Source of the DNA: JBBQDZ01 sp038237515
Lineage (GTDB): Bacteria > Actinomycetota > Thermoleophilia > Gaiellales > Gaiellaceae
DNA length: 64,000 nt
Reading direction: 5' to 3'
Assembly (NCBI GenBank): GCA_038237515.1
Contig: JBBRYP010000004.1
Span: 1-64,000 of the forward strand
The position numbers were made by a program, and so were the translations under genes. Every line of letters begins with the position of its first letter. Within the stretch, counting starts at the first letter, position 1. The notes beneath the pieces are model-generated. The model was given only the letters and a program-made list of their open reading frames with translations. It ran no database searches and was not told the origin of the DNA. Positions 33,772 through 42,681 of this stretch are shown here, piece after piece.

Positions 33772-35088
33772 CTAGGGACTGACGACCGTCGGATCGAGCG
33801 TCAGCCGATCGAGCACCTGCCCATCGCGACCGACTGCGACGAGCGCGGCTGGTCGCCGACCTGGCATTAGGTGAGGCGGGCCGATCCAAGCGGCGAAAGA
33901 GGCGTGGTAGATGACCGGAACCGCTGTCGTCGCGCCGTCTTCGTAGCGAACAATGATCGAGGCCGTCCTGGATGGAGTCACTCCTTCGACGATGTAGACG
34001 TAGCGGCCGATCTTGTTGATCGCAGGTGGCGCCTTCGCAAATGGTGTCGGCGTCGCATCGACGGGTGCGTCGCGGAAGCAGGCGCCACTATCGGGGTGAA
34101 ACGATCCTTGCGCCGGCGGTGAGCCGGCGTCGCCCGCGTAAGCGACGCACACGCCGTTCCCCGCAGCGGCGGCCTCGTAGATCGTGAACTGCCCTTCAGG
34201 GGTCGCGAACCGCTCGAGTTCGTGCGTTCTCGAGAGGTCGACCGCGAGCGCGAGGCCACCTGCACCCCGCCGGACGAGGGTACCGAGATATGCCCGCATC
34301 GCTTCCTGGCCCGCCGATCCGTCGCCCTTTGGCAGGCGAGCGGCGGCTGAGCTTCGCGAGGTGAAGTCGGGCGCGAAGAGCTCTTGTGTGGCAACAATCG
34401 AGTCCGTCTCGCTACGCGCAATCAGCTCGCTCGGGCGATGACCAGGCGAGGTCTGCTCGCCGGCGAGGACGTAGATCCAGAAGGGCGCCCGCACAGCCGC
34501 CCGCTTCGTGCTTCCGTCTTCGAAGCGGATCTCGACGGTCACCGTCTTGCCCGCCAGTCGCCCGTAGAGGACGAAGGCGTTGCCGTAGGAATCTCCGGAC
34601 AGCCCGGCATACGGGATACGCTGAGCAGTCCTGTCGGTGTCGCCGCAGCCTTCGGCATCGAAGCGGTCGCCGGTTGCCGAGGCGACGCAATAGCCACCGC
34701 CGACCGTGGACGCCGCCCCGTAGACGGTGATTCGACCTTCGACGCCGTCGAAGGCGGCCAGGCGAACGAAGTCGTCGGCGGCGACTTTCGGCAGGTCGGG
34801 CGCGTTGTTGATCCGCTCGAGCTCGGCAACGACCGCCGCCGGTGTCGGCTCGCGGTCATCGGCGCCGAAGTACTGAACGACGAAAGTGGAGACGGCGGCG
34901 GCCGTGCCGACCAGTGCGAGGGCAAGGGCAACGATCACAGCGGCCCGGCCGTGACGCCGTCGTCTCGGGCTGGTCAGCGCGAGCCGCGGCTGGTCGAGCA
35001 GCCTCTCGAGTAACTGTGGGTCGGGAGTCACTGCACTCGTCGCCACGGGGTTTGCGCGTACCAGTCGCTCGTCGAGGGCGCTTCTCAT
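33772..35088 (-). CDS. Membrane protein with a duplicated outer domain, sigma-factor partner
   Basis: A 438-residue single-pass protein: cytosolic residues 1-45, one helix (AAVIVALALALVGTAAAVST), then a long outer part. That part holds two related units: GRITVYGAASTVGGGYCVAS ... VEIRFEDGSTKRAAV, and GQFTIYEAAAAGNGVCVAYA ... IIVRYEDGATTAVPV, each with a pair of cysteines. The ATG at 35088 overlaps the sigma factor stop (ATGA). Position directly after an ECF-like sigma gene and the single helix suggest a regulator of that sigma factor or its target. No zinc-binding anti-sigma motif is seen, so a direct anti-sigma role is uncertain. Confidence 0.7.
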   Translation of the reverse strand: MRSALDERLVRANPVATSAVTPDPQLLERLLDQPRLALTSPRRRRHGRAAVIVALALALVGTAAAVSTFVVQYFGADDREPTPAAVVAELERINNAPDLPKVAADDFVRLAAFDGVEGRITVYGAASTVGGGYCVASATGDRFDAEGCGDTDRTAQRIPYAGLSGDSYGNAFVLYGRLAGKTVTVEIRFEDGSTKRAAVRAPFWIYVLAGEQTSPGHRPSELIARSETDSIVATQELFAPDFTSRSSAAARLPKGDGSAGQEAMRAYLGTLVRRGAGGLALAVDLSRTHELERFATPEGQFTIYEAAAAGNGVCVAYAGDAGSPPAQGSFHPDSGACFRDAPVDATPTPFAKAPPAINKIGRYVYIVEGVTPSRTASIIVRYEDGATTAVPVIYHASFAAWIGPPHLMPGRRPAALVAVGRDGQVLDRLTLDPTVVSP

Positions 35089-35618
35089 TGTTCGTCTCCT
35101 CCGGTTCGAGCCAATGCCGTGCGAAGTCGCCGCCGCGCCCGCCACAAACGGGTCGCAGCTGCAGCGCGTGAGCAACCGAGGGCACGGGCTACGCGGGCGA
35201 GCTCGAGATCCTCCCAGTGAATGAGCAGAAGAAGCTCGCGATCGCCCTCGGAGAGCGTCGCGAGAGCGAGAGCTAGCTCGCTGTCGGCCAGTCCGACCAC
35301 ACTCGCCTCGTCCCGGCGTACGCCGCCGATACGCACGGCGACGGCTGCTTGTCGACGCGCGCTGCGGCGGAAGTCGGCGATGACGCGGCGAGCGACGCCG
35401 TAGAGCCAAGGCAGCGAGTCTTCAGGCACGTCGCCAAGGCGACGCCAGGCGACGAGGAGGGTCTCGGCGACGACATCGTCGGCCCGTTCCGGCAAGCGCC
35501 GCTCGGCGTACGTGTGCAGCGCCCGATAGTTGCTGCGGTAGATCGTCTCGAAGGCACCGGCATTCGGCGGCTTCCCGCCGACTCGCGACCGAGAGGCCAG
35601 CAGAGGTTCGGCTGCCAT
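35085..35618 (-). CDS. ECF-type RNA polymerase sigma factor
   Basis: A 177-residue sigma factor from ATG 35618. Region 2 is AFETIYRSNYRALHTYAERR, ADDVVAETLLVAWRRLGDVP, LPWLYGVARRVIADFRRSAR. Region 4 is LATLSEGDRELLLLIHWEDL, ELARVARALGCSRAAAATRL. An in-frame GTG about 50 bp upstream could lengthen it. It lacks the sigma-70 regions 1 and 3, as ECF factors do. It is coupled by ATGA to the membrane protein downstream, which probably controls its release. Confidence 0.85.
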   Translation of the reverse strand: MAAEPLLASRSRVGGKPPNAGAFETIYRSNYRALHTYAERRLPERADDVVAETLLVAWRRLGDVPEDSLPWLYGVARRVIADFRRSARRQAAVAVRIGGVRRDEASVVGLADSELALALATLSEGDRELLLLIHWEDLELARVARALGCSRAAAATRLWRARRRLRTALARTGGDEQ

Positions 35619-35727
35619 AACCGACTCTATGGCCGGCAGACTCTCAGGAATCACACTGACGCAGTGGCGATTCCCTCGGCGACCTCCTCTGTTGCGCAGT
35701 GGTTGCCGGGCGCTGTAACAAGAGCGT

Positions 35728-36432
35728 TCATGACGCCTGCCTCTCGAACGGCTGGTGGAGCGCCGCAGCCGCGGTGACTCTGCCGCGCCAGTAGACGAAG
35801 CGCCCTTCCGTGAGCTCCCAGTAGACGTCGGCCGAGGTCGGCATCCGCATGCCGCCGACGAGGTCGTAGTCGCGAAAGTCGCCGCCCCACGGGGTCGGGA
35901 CCCACTTCTTCTCGACCTCGAGCAGGCGCATCTCGGAGGACGCACGAACGATGTCACCGGCGCCGTCGAACTCGAGGCTCACGGCCAGACGTCTGCCACC
36001 GACGTCGGACGCCACCTCGACACTTCGGTCGTCGAGCTCCCGCCAGTCGAGTTCGCGGTTTTCGGCCATCGCGTACGGCACCCAGGGCAGCTCAGCGAGG
36101 TAGCGCAGAGCCTCGCCGGCGACCGTCTCCGCCCCCCGTTGGCGCTGCACCGGCAGACCGAGGATGCGCGCTTCGAGCCTGCCGCCGCCATCCGCGTACT
36201 CATCGACCACCTTCATGCCAATCGGCCCCAGCACCGGAAAGCACGCCTGCCACGAGAAAGCGATTCGGTGGACGGCGTAGGACTGGCTAGCGCTGAAGCG
36301 CATCGCGTGCCCGCCGGGCTTCTGCCACATGACACCCTCTTGTTGGATCCGCACTTGCCGGGGAAGAGGGCCTTCGGGCAACGACCGCTCGAGATAGCGG
36401 CGGACGAGCTCGGGCAGACGCGGACCGTTCAT
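35728..36432 (-). CDS. DUF6920/DUF6544-like protein
   Basis: A 234-residue protein from ATG 36432. LPELVRRYLERSLPEGPLPR, then MWQKPGGHAMRFSASQSYAV, PMGMKVVDEYADGGG-like text, LRYLAELPWVPYAMAENREL and VPTPWGGDFRDYDLVGGMRM follow the layout of DUF6544/DUF6920 proteins common in actinobacteria; function unknown. The frame stays open upstream into a pseudogene, but conserved sequence begins at the chosen ATG. Family naming is from memory, not a search. Confidence 0.65.
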   Translation of the reverse strand: MNGPRLPELVRRYLERSLPEGPLPRQVRIQQEGVMWQKPGGHAMRFSASQSYAVHRIAFSWQACFPVLGPIGMKVVDEYADGGGRLEARILGLPVQRQRGAETVAGEALRYLAELPWVPYAMAENRELDWRELDDRSVEVASDVGGRRLAVSLEFDGAGDIVRASSEMRLLEVEKKWVPTPWGGDFRDYDLVGGMRMPTSADVYWELTEGRFVYWRGRVTAAAALHQPFERQAS

Positions 36433-36634
36433 CCTGCCGACCACCCGCCGAGCCAGAAGCCGGCCAGGTAGCCGCGGCGCTGGCCTAGTCGTCGTGCCAG
36501 CAGTGGGAGGGCGAGCCGCGTCGCCGCCGAAACGACGAGAGGCGTGGCTGTCACAGCACGACCTGCTGGTAGAGACTTCATGTGAAGCTCGCGTCCCCGG
36601 CAGAGGCCGGCGTTCGACCGGATCTGCCGGTGTT

Positions 36635-37000
36635 CCCTGGCGGCGCGCTACGACAAGACCAGCGCGCCAATCCGGAGCGCGCCCGCCGGCAGGCGGATGT
36701 ACCCCCTCGACGTCGAGGCCGCTGCGGGCGATCAGCCAGGAGATCAGCGAGTTCGAGTTCCACATCTCGCCTGCCTGGAGCTCGTCGCGTCCCCAGACCG
36801 GCGTGGGCACATCGGGCACCAGGTCGAGGACGCGCTGGCACCCTGACCGTGAGCGCGGAGTGGTAGAGGTCGTTCGTCGGACGCTTCTCACGCCGCGCCA
36901 CCACCGCCTCGAAGATGCGTCCGTTCAGCCGCACCGAATGACCGCCGGCCCCTAGCGGAAGCCAGTAGAGGTCAACGCTGGATTGCGATTCATCGGTCAT
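36635..37000 (-). pseudogene. Conserved actinobacterial gene with an internal deletion
   Basis: The first part, from ATG 37000, reads LYWLPLGAGGHSVRLNGRIF, RREKRPTNDLYHSALTV. The sequence then jumps to another frame: RVLDLVPDVPTPVWGRDELQ, AGEMWNSNSLISWLIARSGL, PPAGGRAPDWRAGLVVA. Both parts belong, in my recollection, to one conserved family of about 200 residues of unknown function whose middle third is absent here. The junction at about 36835-36845 is also out of frame, so a functional product is unlikely. The deletion is judged from remembered family layout and needs alignment. Confidence 0.65.
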
Positions 37001-37179
37001 AGGTGATTGCGTAGATCGCACCCGCCGACGACATTCGGAGCAGCGATCAGCTCGGGCCGGGGCAAGTCGCGTCTTCTTGTCAGCCTCCTTGTTGCCAACT
37101 TCCTACACAGCCAGCAAGCCGCGAGGCACGCGCCCTACCGTCGGCGAAAAGGCCCCTTCCTACTACGGATAATCACCTC

Positions 37180-38814
37180 ATGGCCACTTCCTCCCAGACC
37201 GACCGCCTCCGGGGCCTACTCCAGGCGGCGATCGCGCTCAGCTCCGAGCTGACGCTCGATGCGCTCCTCGAGAAGCTGGCTGAGACGGCGGCGGCCCTGA
37301 CTGGCGCGCGCTACGCAGCGCTCGGCGTCATCGGCGCGAGCGGCGAGGAGCTCGAGCGCTTCCTCCACACCGGCATCGACCCGGAGCAGGCGGCGAAGAT
37401 CGGCGAGCTGCCCCGCGGCCGCGGGATCCTCGGCGTCCTGATCCGAGAGGCGGCCCCGTTGCGGCTCGAGAGCATCGGTGACGATCCACGGTCGGTCGGC
37501 TTCCCGCCGAACCACCCACCGATGCGCGGGTTCCTCGGCGTGCCGATCGTCCTGCGCGGCCGCGCCTTCGGCAACCTCTACCTGACGCAGAAAACGGAGG
37601 GGTCGTTCACCGCCGAAGACCAGGAACTCGTCGAGACGTTGGCGAGCCAGGCCGCCGTCGCCATCGACAACGCACGCCTCTACGAGTCGGCAACGCGCTG
37701 GTCGAAGCAGCTCGAAGCGCTGAACGAGGTTGGAACGGCGCTCGCCGGGGAGCTCGACCTGCCCCGCCTCCTGACGTTGATCACCGAGCGGCTGCGCGAG
37801 CTGATCAAAGCGCGCGTCGTCACGATCGCGCTTCCCGACGCCGACGGCAGGCTGCGCGTCGAGGCCGCCGCAGGCGAGGCATCTTCCGAGATCCTCGGTC
37901 TGACGATGGAGGCTGACCGGTCGAAGAGCGGCCGTGTCCTGCAGCGCCGGCGCGCCGAGCGCGTCGACTCGCTCGCCGAGGACCCCGAGGTCGACCACAT
38001 GGCGACCGAGCCCCTGCGCGCCAGCTCGGGCCTCTACGCACCGCTGTTGACAGGCGGACGCGCGATCGGCGTGCTCGTAGCTCACGACAGGATCGGGTTC
38101 GACCCGCGGTTCGACGACGACGACGTCCGCATCGCCGAGACGTTCGCCGCCCGCGCCGCCGTCGCCGTCGACCTCTCCAGGCGCGTCGCACGCGACGCAC
38201 TCAGACGGGTCGTCGAGGCGCAGGAGCTCGAGCGCAAGCGGCTGGCGCGTGAGCTTCACGATCAAACCGGCCAGGAGCTGACGTCGATACTCCTCGGCCT
38301 GAAAGCCGTCGAGGAGGCGAGCGACGACGGCCGGAGACAGGAGGCGCTTCGCGCGGTGCGCGACCAGGTCGTCGAGACTCTGCACGACGTCCGTCGGCTC
38401 GCTGTCGAGCTGAGGCCGAAGGCGCTCGACGACTTCGGGCTCGTGCCGGCGCTCGAACGGCTCGTGGAGAGCTTCGGCGAGCAGACCGGGATGCGTGTCG
38501 ACTTCGAGCCAAGTGTCGGTGCACGGCTCCCGGGCGACGTCGAGACGGCCCTCTACCGCATCGTCCAGGAGGCGCTGACGAACGTGGTCAAGCACGCCCG
38601 GGCTCGCGCGATCTCGATTGTCCTGGCCCGCAGCGAAGGCGCTGTCTCGGCCGTGATCGAAGACGACGGCCGCGGCTTCCACCCGGAGGATGGCAGCGAA
38701 GGCCTCGGGCTGATCGGCATGCGCGAGCGCCTGGCTCTGCTCGGGGGCAAGCTACAGATCGAGTCGAGCGCTACGGCTGGAACGACGATCGTTGCCGAGG
38801 TCCCCCTGCGTTGA
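37180..38814 (+). CDS. Soluble GAF-domain sensor histidine kinase (DosS/NarX-like)
   Basis: A 544-residue cytosolic kinase with no membrane segment. GAF 1 spans about residues 20-165 (LTGARYAALGVIGASGEELE, FLGVPIVLRGRAFGNLYLTQ), and GAF 2 about 185-330. The HisKA_3 dimerisation helix holds the phospho-acceptor His360 in LARELHDQTGQELTSILLGL. The HATPase domain ends with EALTNVVKHARARAISIVLA, DDGRGFHPEDGSEGLGLIGM. Two GAF domains plus HisKA_3 is the layout of DosS/DevS oxygen/redox sensors, where GAF 1 can bind haem, but a haem ligand is not proved here. It is followed directly by its NarL regulator. Confidence 0.9.
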   Translation: MATSSQTDRLRGLLQAAIALSSELTLDALLEKLAETAAALTGARYAALGVIGASGEELERFLHTGIDPEQAAKIGELPRGRGILGVLIREAAPLRLESIGDDPRSVGFPPNHPPMRGFLGVPIVLRGRAFGNLYLTQKTEGSFTAEDQELVETLASQAAVAIDNARLYESATRWSKQLEALNEVGTALAGELDLPRLLTLITERLRELIKARVVTIALPDADGRLRVEAAAGEASSEILGLTMEADRSKSGRVLQRRRAERVDSLAEDPEVDHMATEPLRASSGLYAPLLTGGRAIGVLVAHDRIGFDPRFDDDDVRIAETFAARAAVAVDLSRRVARDALRRVVEAQELERKRLARELHDQTGQELTSILLGLKAVEEASDDGRRQEALRAVRDQVVETLHDVRRLAVELRPKALDDFGLVPALERLVESFGEQTGMRVDFEPSVGARLPGDVETALYRIVQEALTNVVKHARARAISIVLARSEGAVSAVIEDDGRGFHPEDGSEGLGLIGMRERLALLGGKLQIESSATAGTTIVAEVPLR

Positions 38815-38819
38815 ACGCC

Positions 38820-39464
38820 ATGAACAAGATCCGCGTCCTCATCGTCGACGACCACGCGGTGGTCAGAAGCGGCCTCAGGCATGTCTTGGAGGCTGACGAG
38901 GAGATCGAGGTCGTCGCCGAAGCCGGGGACGCCCGCCAGGCCGTCTTCGAGGCGCGCGCCGAGAAACCCGACGTGATCCTGATGGACGTGGTCATGCCTG
39001 GGAAGAGCGGGATCGAGGCCATTCCCGACGTGCTCGAGGAGTCGCCCGAGACGAAGGTCCTCGTCTTGTCCATGCAGGACGATCCTCACTATGTCCGGGA
39101 AGCGTTCGAGGCCGGCGCCTCGGGCTACGTCCTCAAGGAGGCAGCCGACAGCGACGTCGTCGCCGCTGTCCGCGAGGTCGCCCACGGCGGGCGCTACGTC
39201 CATCCTGCTCTCGGCGCACGCCTGATCACAGCGGAAGCCGCAGAGCGCAAGCGCGCCGCCGCCGACCCGCTCTCGGAGCGAGAGCGAGACGTGCTGCGAC
39301 TTCTAGCGCTTGGACATACGAACCAGGAGATCGCCAAGCGGCTCTTCATCTCCGTTCGAACCGCCGAGACGCACCGGGCGCACATCATGCAGAAGTTGCG
39401 CCTGCAGACCCGCGCCGAGCTCGTCCGCTATGCGTTGCAGCAGGGGCTGCTCGAGACTAACTAA
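38820..39464 (+). CDS. NarL/LuxR-family response regulator
   Basis: A 214-residue regulator. The receiver has IRVLIVDDHAVVRSGLRHVL with Asp56 in DVILMDVVMPGKSG as phospho-acceptor, and the Thr/Ser-Lys end LVLSMQDDPHYVREAFEAGA, GYVLKEA. The C-terminal LuxR helix-turn-helix reads LSERERDVLRLLALGHTNQE, IAKRLFISVRTAETHRAHIM. ATG 38820 starts 5 bp after the kinase stop; a TTG nine bases upstream is also possible. It should bind short inverted repeats; the TGCGGG-N3-CCCGCA sites nearby are candidates. Confidence 0.9.
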   Translation: MNKIRVLIVDDHAVVRSGLRHVLEADEEIEVVAEAGDARQAVFEARAEKPDVILMDVVMPGKSGIEAIPDVLEESPETKVLVLSMQDDPHYVREAFEAGASGYVLKEAADSDVVAAVREVAHGGRYVHPALGARLITAEAAERKRAAADPLSERERDVLRLLALGHTNQEIAKRLFISVRTAETHRAHIMQKLRLQTRAELVRYALQQGLLETN

Positions 39465-39482
39465 TTGAGCCGCTACCGACTA

Positions 39483-40664
39483 TCAGTGGGACATCGACCC
39501 GCGAACGTTGCCGACCTTGAGTAGGCCGACCTGACCCTGGTCGACCGCCGCGAAGGCGTGGGACACGAACGGGTACAGGCCCGGCTTGGTGATCCTGACG
39601 TCGAAGACGCCGGCACCGCCGGCCGGCACCGTCACGGTCTGAACGCCGTGGAGGGCGTCCGCCGGCCTCATGTCCGCGAACGGATAGGCGGTGTCGAGAA
39701 CGGTGCCGACGATGTGGAAGTCGGTGTCGAGCGAGGGCCCGGCGTCAACCACCCAGAAGCGGACGAGCTCGCCGGGCTTCGCCGTCAGCGGGTGCTTGAC
39801 GTACTGACCGGCGTAGCCGTTGAAGGTCATCCAGTCCGGCTGGCGGGCGTGCGCCTTGTCCATGTTGTACTGGGCCGGAGCCTTGAGGCCGTCCGAGCTC
39901 AGATACCACTCGCTCGCGACGAGCACGTAGTTCCTGTCGGCCTTCGGAAGGACGCCCGGCTTCGGGTCAACGACGATCGCCCCGTACATACCGTTGGCGA
40001 TGTGCATCAGAACGGGCTTGGTACCGCAGTGGTACATGAAGACGCCCGGATCGTTCGCCCGGAACAGATAACTGACCGACTTGCCCGGCATGACGTCGCC
40101 GAACGCCTTGTCGGGCGCGACCCGGGCGGCGTGGAAGTCGACAGAGTGCGGGATCGCCCCGCCGTTCGTCAGCGTGATCTTCACGAGCTGCCCCTGGCGG
40201 ACGTGGATCACGGGACCAGGCGCCCCGCCCGCCCACGCCCACGCGGAGTACCTGACGCCCGGCGCGATCTGGACGTCGATGTCCTTGAGCACCAGGTTGA
40301 CGTTCGCGACGGCCCCCGCCGGCGCGGCCGGGAGGGTCGCGGGGAACGCCCGGTGCGCCGCGGCGAGCGCGTCGGCGTTCGCCGGGGCGGCGCCGGCGAA
40401 GCTTCGGAGCGCCCCCGTCGAGCCCGCGGCCCCCGTGTCCATGCCTCCGGTCGAGCCGCCGGCGTGCTTGGCGGCGGCCGCGGCTCGATTGGCGGCGTCC
40501 TTCGCATCGTGGGCGTCGGCCCACATCAGGAGAGCGAAGAAACCGAGCAGTGCGACGAGCACGCCGAGCAGCAGCGAGACGACCGCCAAGAGAGGGTGGG
40601 ACTCGGAATCCTTGCGCCTGACCCGGCGTGCGGGCGTCGGGCGAACATACGGTGCGCTGCTCAT
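39483..40664 (-). CDS. NirK/AniA-like copper protein, membrane anchored
   Basis: A 393-residue two-cupredoxin protein. Residues about 24-48 form a helix anchor (LLAVVSLLLGVLVALLGFFA), followed by an Ala/Gly linker. Copper motifs follow the NirK order: IPHSVDFHAA (type 1 His, catalytic Asp, type 2 His), MYHCGTKPVLMHIANGMYGA (type 2 His, type 1 Cys, His and Met), DTDFHIVG (active-site His) and FVSHAFAAVDQG (final type 2 His). All residues needed for nitrite reductase chemistry appear present, so reduction of nitrite to NO is plausible; some such proteins are multicopper oxidase relatives. It has AGGAGAG before the ATG and a palindrome about 100 bp upstream. Confidence 0.75.
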   Translation of the reverse strand: MSSAPYVRPTPARRVRRKDSESHPLLAVVSLLLGVLVALLGFFALLMWADAHDAKDAANRAAAAAKHAGGSTGGMDTGAAGSTGALRSFAGAAPANADALAAAHRAFPATLPAAPAGAVANVNLVLKDIDVQIAPGVRYSAWAWAGGAPGPVIHVRQGQLVKITLTNGGAIPHSVDFHAARVAPDKAFGDVMPGKSVSYLFRANDPGVFMYHCGTKPVLMHIANGMYGAIVVDPKPGVLPKADRNYVLVASEWYLSSDGLKAPAQYNMDKAHARQPDWMTFNGYAGQYVKHPLTAKPGELVRFWVVDAGPSLDTDFHIVGTVLDTAYPFADMRPADALHGVQTVTVPAGGAGVFDVRITKPGLYPFVSHAFAAVDQGQVGLLKVGNVRGSMSH

Positions 40665-40767
40665 TCGTCTCTCTCCTTTTTGGGTTCTGACCGAAGGTAG
40701 GCGACGGCGTCTCTTCGTCCCTCCCGGCGGGGCCGCAGAGTCGATACGAGCTGACCGCAGACCTGGC

Positions 40768-40782
40768 TGCGGGTTTCCCGCA
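40768..40782. promoter_or_regulatory. Palindrome TGCGGG-N3-CCCGCA, site 1
   Basis: TGCGGGTTTCCCGCA, about 104 bp upstream of the NirK-like start. It matches the core at 41571-41585 exactly and 13 of 15 bases at 43372-43386. Proposed binding site for the local NarL-type regulator. Confidence 0.55.
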
Positions 40783-40838
40783 ACGAAACGCCGAGAGCGG
40801 CCCGAAGGCCGCCCTCGAGCTTGGTGGAAGGAAGGGGT

Positions 40839-41486
40839 TCAGCTGCTGACGACGGCGGTACCCTGCACGCCTTTGGCGGGTGCGGCTGCACGACTCCCGG
40901 CCGGCGACCATTCGCGGCGACGCAATGCCCCACCCAGCGCGAGCACCAGGAAGCCGATCCCCGAGAGCAGGAGTGCCACACCGACCACCATGCCGAACAC
41001 GGACAGCCGCTCCGCCATGTACGAGGTGTTGAGCGCAGTCCCGAGGGCCGTCTCCGTGATCCAGACGTTGCGCGTCGGGTTGTCGAGTGGCTGCCCCTTG
41101 GGCCCCTTCTGCGCCTGGTTCGGATCGTTCGTCCCCTCGCCGTCGGCGGTCGCGTAGCGAGGCATCTCGGCGTACGTCAGCCCGCCGGTCGCCTCGAGCG
41201 CGTGGATGCGCATGTAGCCCGCGAACGCCCGCGCGCGATCGCCGCTGTCGATCGGCTTGCCCGCGACGGCGACGGTCGGCAGCTTGATGCCGGCCGGCAG
41301 CCCGGCCTTCTTCGCCTCGGCCGCGATGGCCGCCGGGGTCATGTCGGGCGTGCCGACGATCTTCTCCTGCCCGAGGCTGTCGTGGACGACGCTGCGACCG
41401 TTGATGCCGAGCACCAGTGCGGCAATGCCGAAGCCGATCAGGATCACGCCCGCAACCACTCCACCAATCTCGAAAAGCCTTCTCAT
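40839..41486 (-). CDS. Two-helix membrane protein, unknown function
   Basis: A 215-residue protein with helix 1 at residues 5-28 (FEIGGVVAGVILIGFGIAAL), an outer domain of about 115 residues, and helix 2 near 160-182 (VVGVALLLSGIGFLVLALGG). The outer domain includes EKIVGTPDMTPAAIAAEAKK, ALEATGGLTYAEMPRYATAD and NPTRNVWITETALGTALNTS. I do not recognise a family. It has a good ribosome binding site (AAGGAGG). It lies between the NirK-like and universal stress genes and has the shared palindrome upstream, so it probably belongs to the same regulon. Confidence 0.7.
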   Translation of the reverse strand: MRRLFEIGGVVAGVILIGFGIAALVLGINGRSVVHDSLGQEKIVGTPDMTPAAIAAEAKKAGLPAGIKLPTVAVAGKPIDSGDRARAFAGYMRIHALEATGGLTYAEMPRYATADGEGTNDPNQAQKGPKGQPLDNPTRNVWITETALGTALNTSYMAERLSVFGMVVGVALLLSGIGFLVLALGGALRRREWSPAGSRAAAPAKGVQGTAVVSS

Positions 41487-41562
41487 GTCGTGCCTCCTTC
41501 GTCTCGCGTTGGCAGGCTCAAGGTAAGGCGACTGCCGCCTGTCGCAATCGGCAGCAAGTCGC

Positions 41563-41593
41563 AGACGTGATGCGGGTTTCCCGCATCACGTCT
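41563..41593. promoter_or_regulatory. Long hairpin containing palindrome site 2
   Basis: Perfect inverted repeat with 14-bp arms: AGACGTGATGCGGG, loop TTT, CCCGCATCACGTCT. The inner 15 bp (41571-41585) are TGCGGGTTTCCCGCA as at 40768. It is 77 bp before the two-helix membrane protein start and 82 bp after the stress-protein stop, so it may be both an operator and a terminator-like stem. No T-run is present. Confidence 0.65.
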
Positions 41594-41674
41594 ACGTCCA
41601 GCGGGAGAGCGCCGGTCCCCACCCGTGGCGGACGAGCCCGCCCGTGCCGGCGGCGGCACCGGGCGGGAGGGAAC

Positions 41675-42529
41675 TCAGACCAGCTGCTCGCCGACCTTCT
41701 GCCAATCGACCTCGCGCACGATCAGCGTCGTCGTCGGGGACTCGTGCGCAACCCGTTCGGAGACCGAGCCGAGGGCCTTGAGACCTTGGAGGCCGCGGCT
41801 GCCGACAACGAGCAGGTCGGCGTCGGCCGCCGCACGAACGAGAGCGGGCACGGGTGCGTCCGGGAAGTCCTCGTGGCGGTCGGCGATCGCGTCGACGAGC
41901 TTGCGGTCGATCCGGCTGTCGCCCCAGGCGACAACCGTCCACAGCTCGGCGCCGACCCGCTCGGCAAGGCCCTTGGCGACTGCGTAGGCCGCTGCCGATT
42001 CGGAGGAGCCGTCGATACCGACGGCGATCCTCGCCAGGGTCTGTCCCGCTCCCTTCCGCGCGACGAGCACCGAGCACGGCGCGCGATGAATCAGATCGGT
42101 GGCGGTGGAGCCGAGCACGATGCCCGGGATCCGGCCGGTGCCGTGGCTGCCGACGGCGACGAGGGTCGCGCGGGTTCGGACGATCTCGTCGCGGAGCGCG
42201 TCGGCCGGTCTCCCCTCGACGATCTTGCCGGCGGCGTCGGTTCTCTCGTGAATCTCGGCGCGGGCGCGCTCGAGCGCGTCCACCGCCGCGTCGCTGAAGA
42301 CCTCGCGGTCGATCGGCACGACGGCGCCGGGGCCGAAGACCGCCGGGTAGACGATCTGGTAGGCCGCAAGCAGCTCGAGGCTTCCCTCACCGTCCATCAA
42401 GCGTGCGGCCTGACGCGCGGCGTCTAGCGACTCCGCCGAGGCGTCGACGCCGACGAGTACCCGCGTGAAGATCGAGCGCGGGCCGGCCAAGAGCGCGCCT
42501 GGGCTCACTGCTGCCGTCGATTCGGTCAC
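41675..42529 (-). CDS. Tandem universal stress protein
   Basis: A 284-residue protein with two USP domains. Domain 1: TRVLVGVDASAESLDAARQA, and the ATP motif VAVGSHGTGRIPGIVLGSTA. Domain 2: IAVGIDGSSESAAAYAVAKG, VVGSRGLQGLKALGSVSERV. The G-x2-G-x9-G(S/T) motif needed for ATP binding is clear in domain 1 and changed in domain 2. Tandem USPs are abundant in hypoxia/dormancy regulons of actinobacteria. GTG 42529 follows GGAGGA. Its place beside the copper protein and phosphoketolase supports that view. Confidence 0.9.
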   Translation of the reverse strand: MTESTAAVSPGALLAGPRSIFTRVLVGVDASAESLDAARQAARLMDGEGSLELLAAYQIVYPAVFGPGAVVPIDREVFSDAAVDALERARAEIHERTDAAGKIVEGRPADALRDEIVRTRATLVAVGSHGTGRIPGIVLGSTATDLIHRAPCSVLVARKGAGQTLARIAVGIDGSSESAAAYAVAKGLAERVGAELWTVVAWGDSRIDRKLVDAIADRHEDFPDAPVPALVRAAADADLLVVGSRGLQGLKALGSVSERVAHESPTTTLIVREVDWQKVGEQLV

Positions 42530-42681
42530 GTCTCCTCCTTCAAGTGCCTCTCGAGGCGGGGGCGATTACACAGGCTGTTGCTCATCGACTCAACTCTGTC
42601 CGACCGCGGGCACGCCGACCTCCGCTCTTTGCCGCCGGAGGTCTGCTTCGAACTACTGATCTCGGGCGCAGCCGAGCTCGG

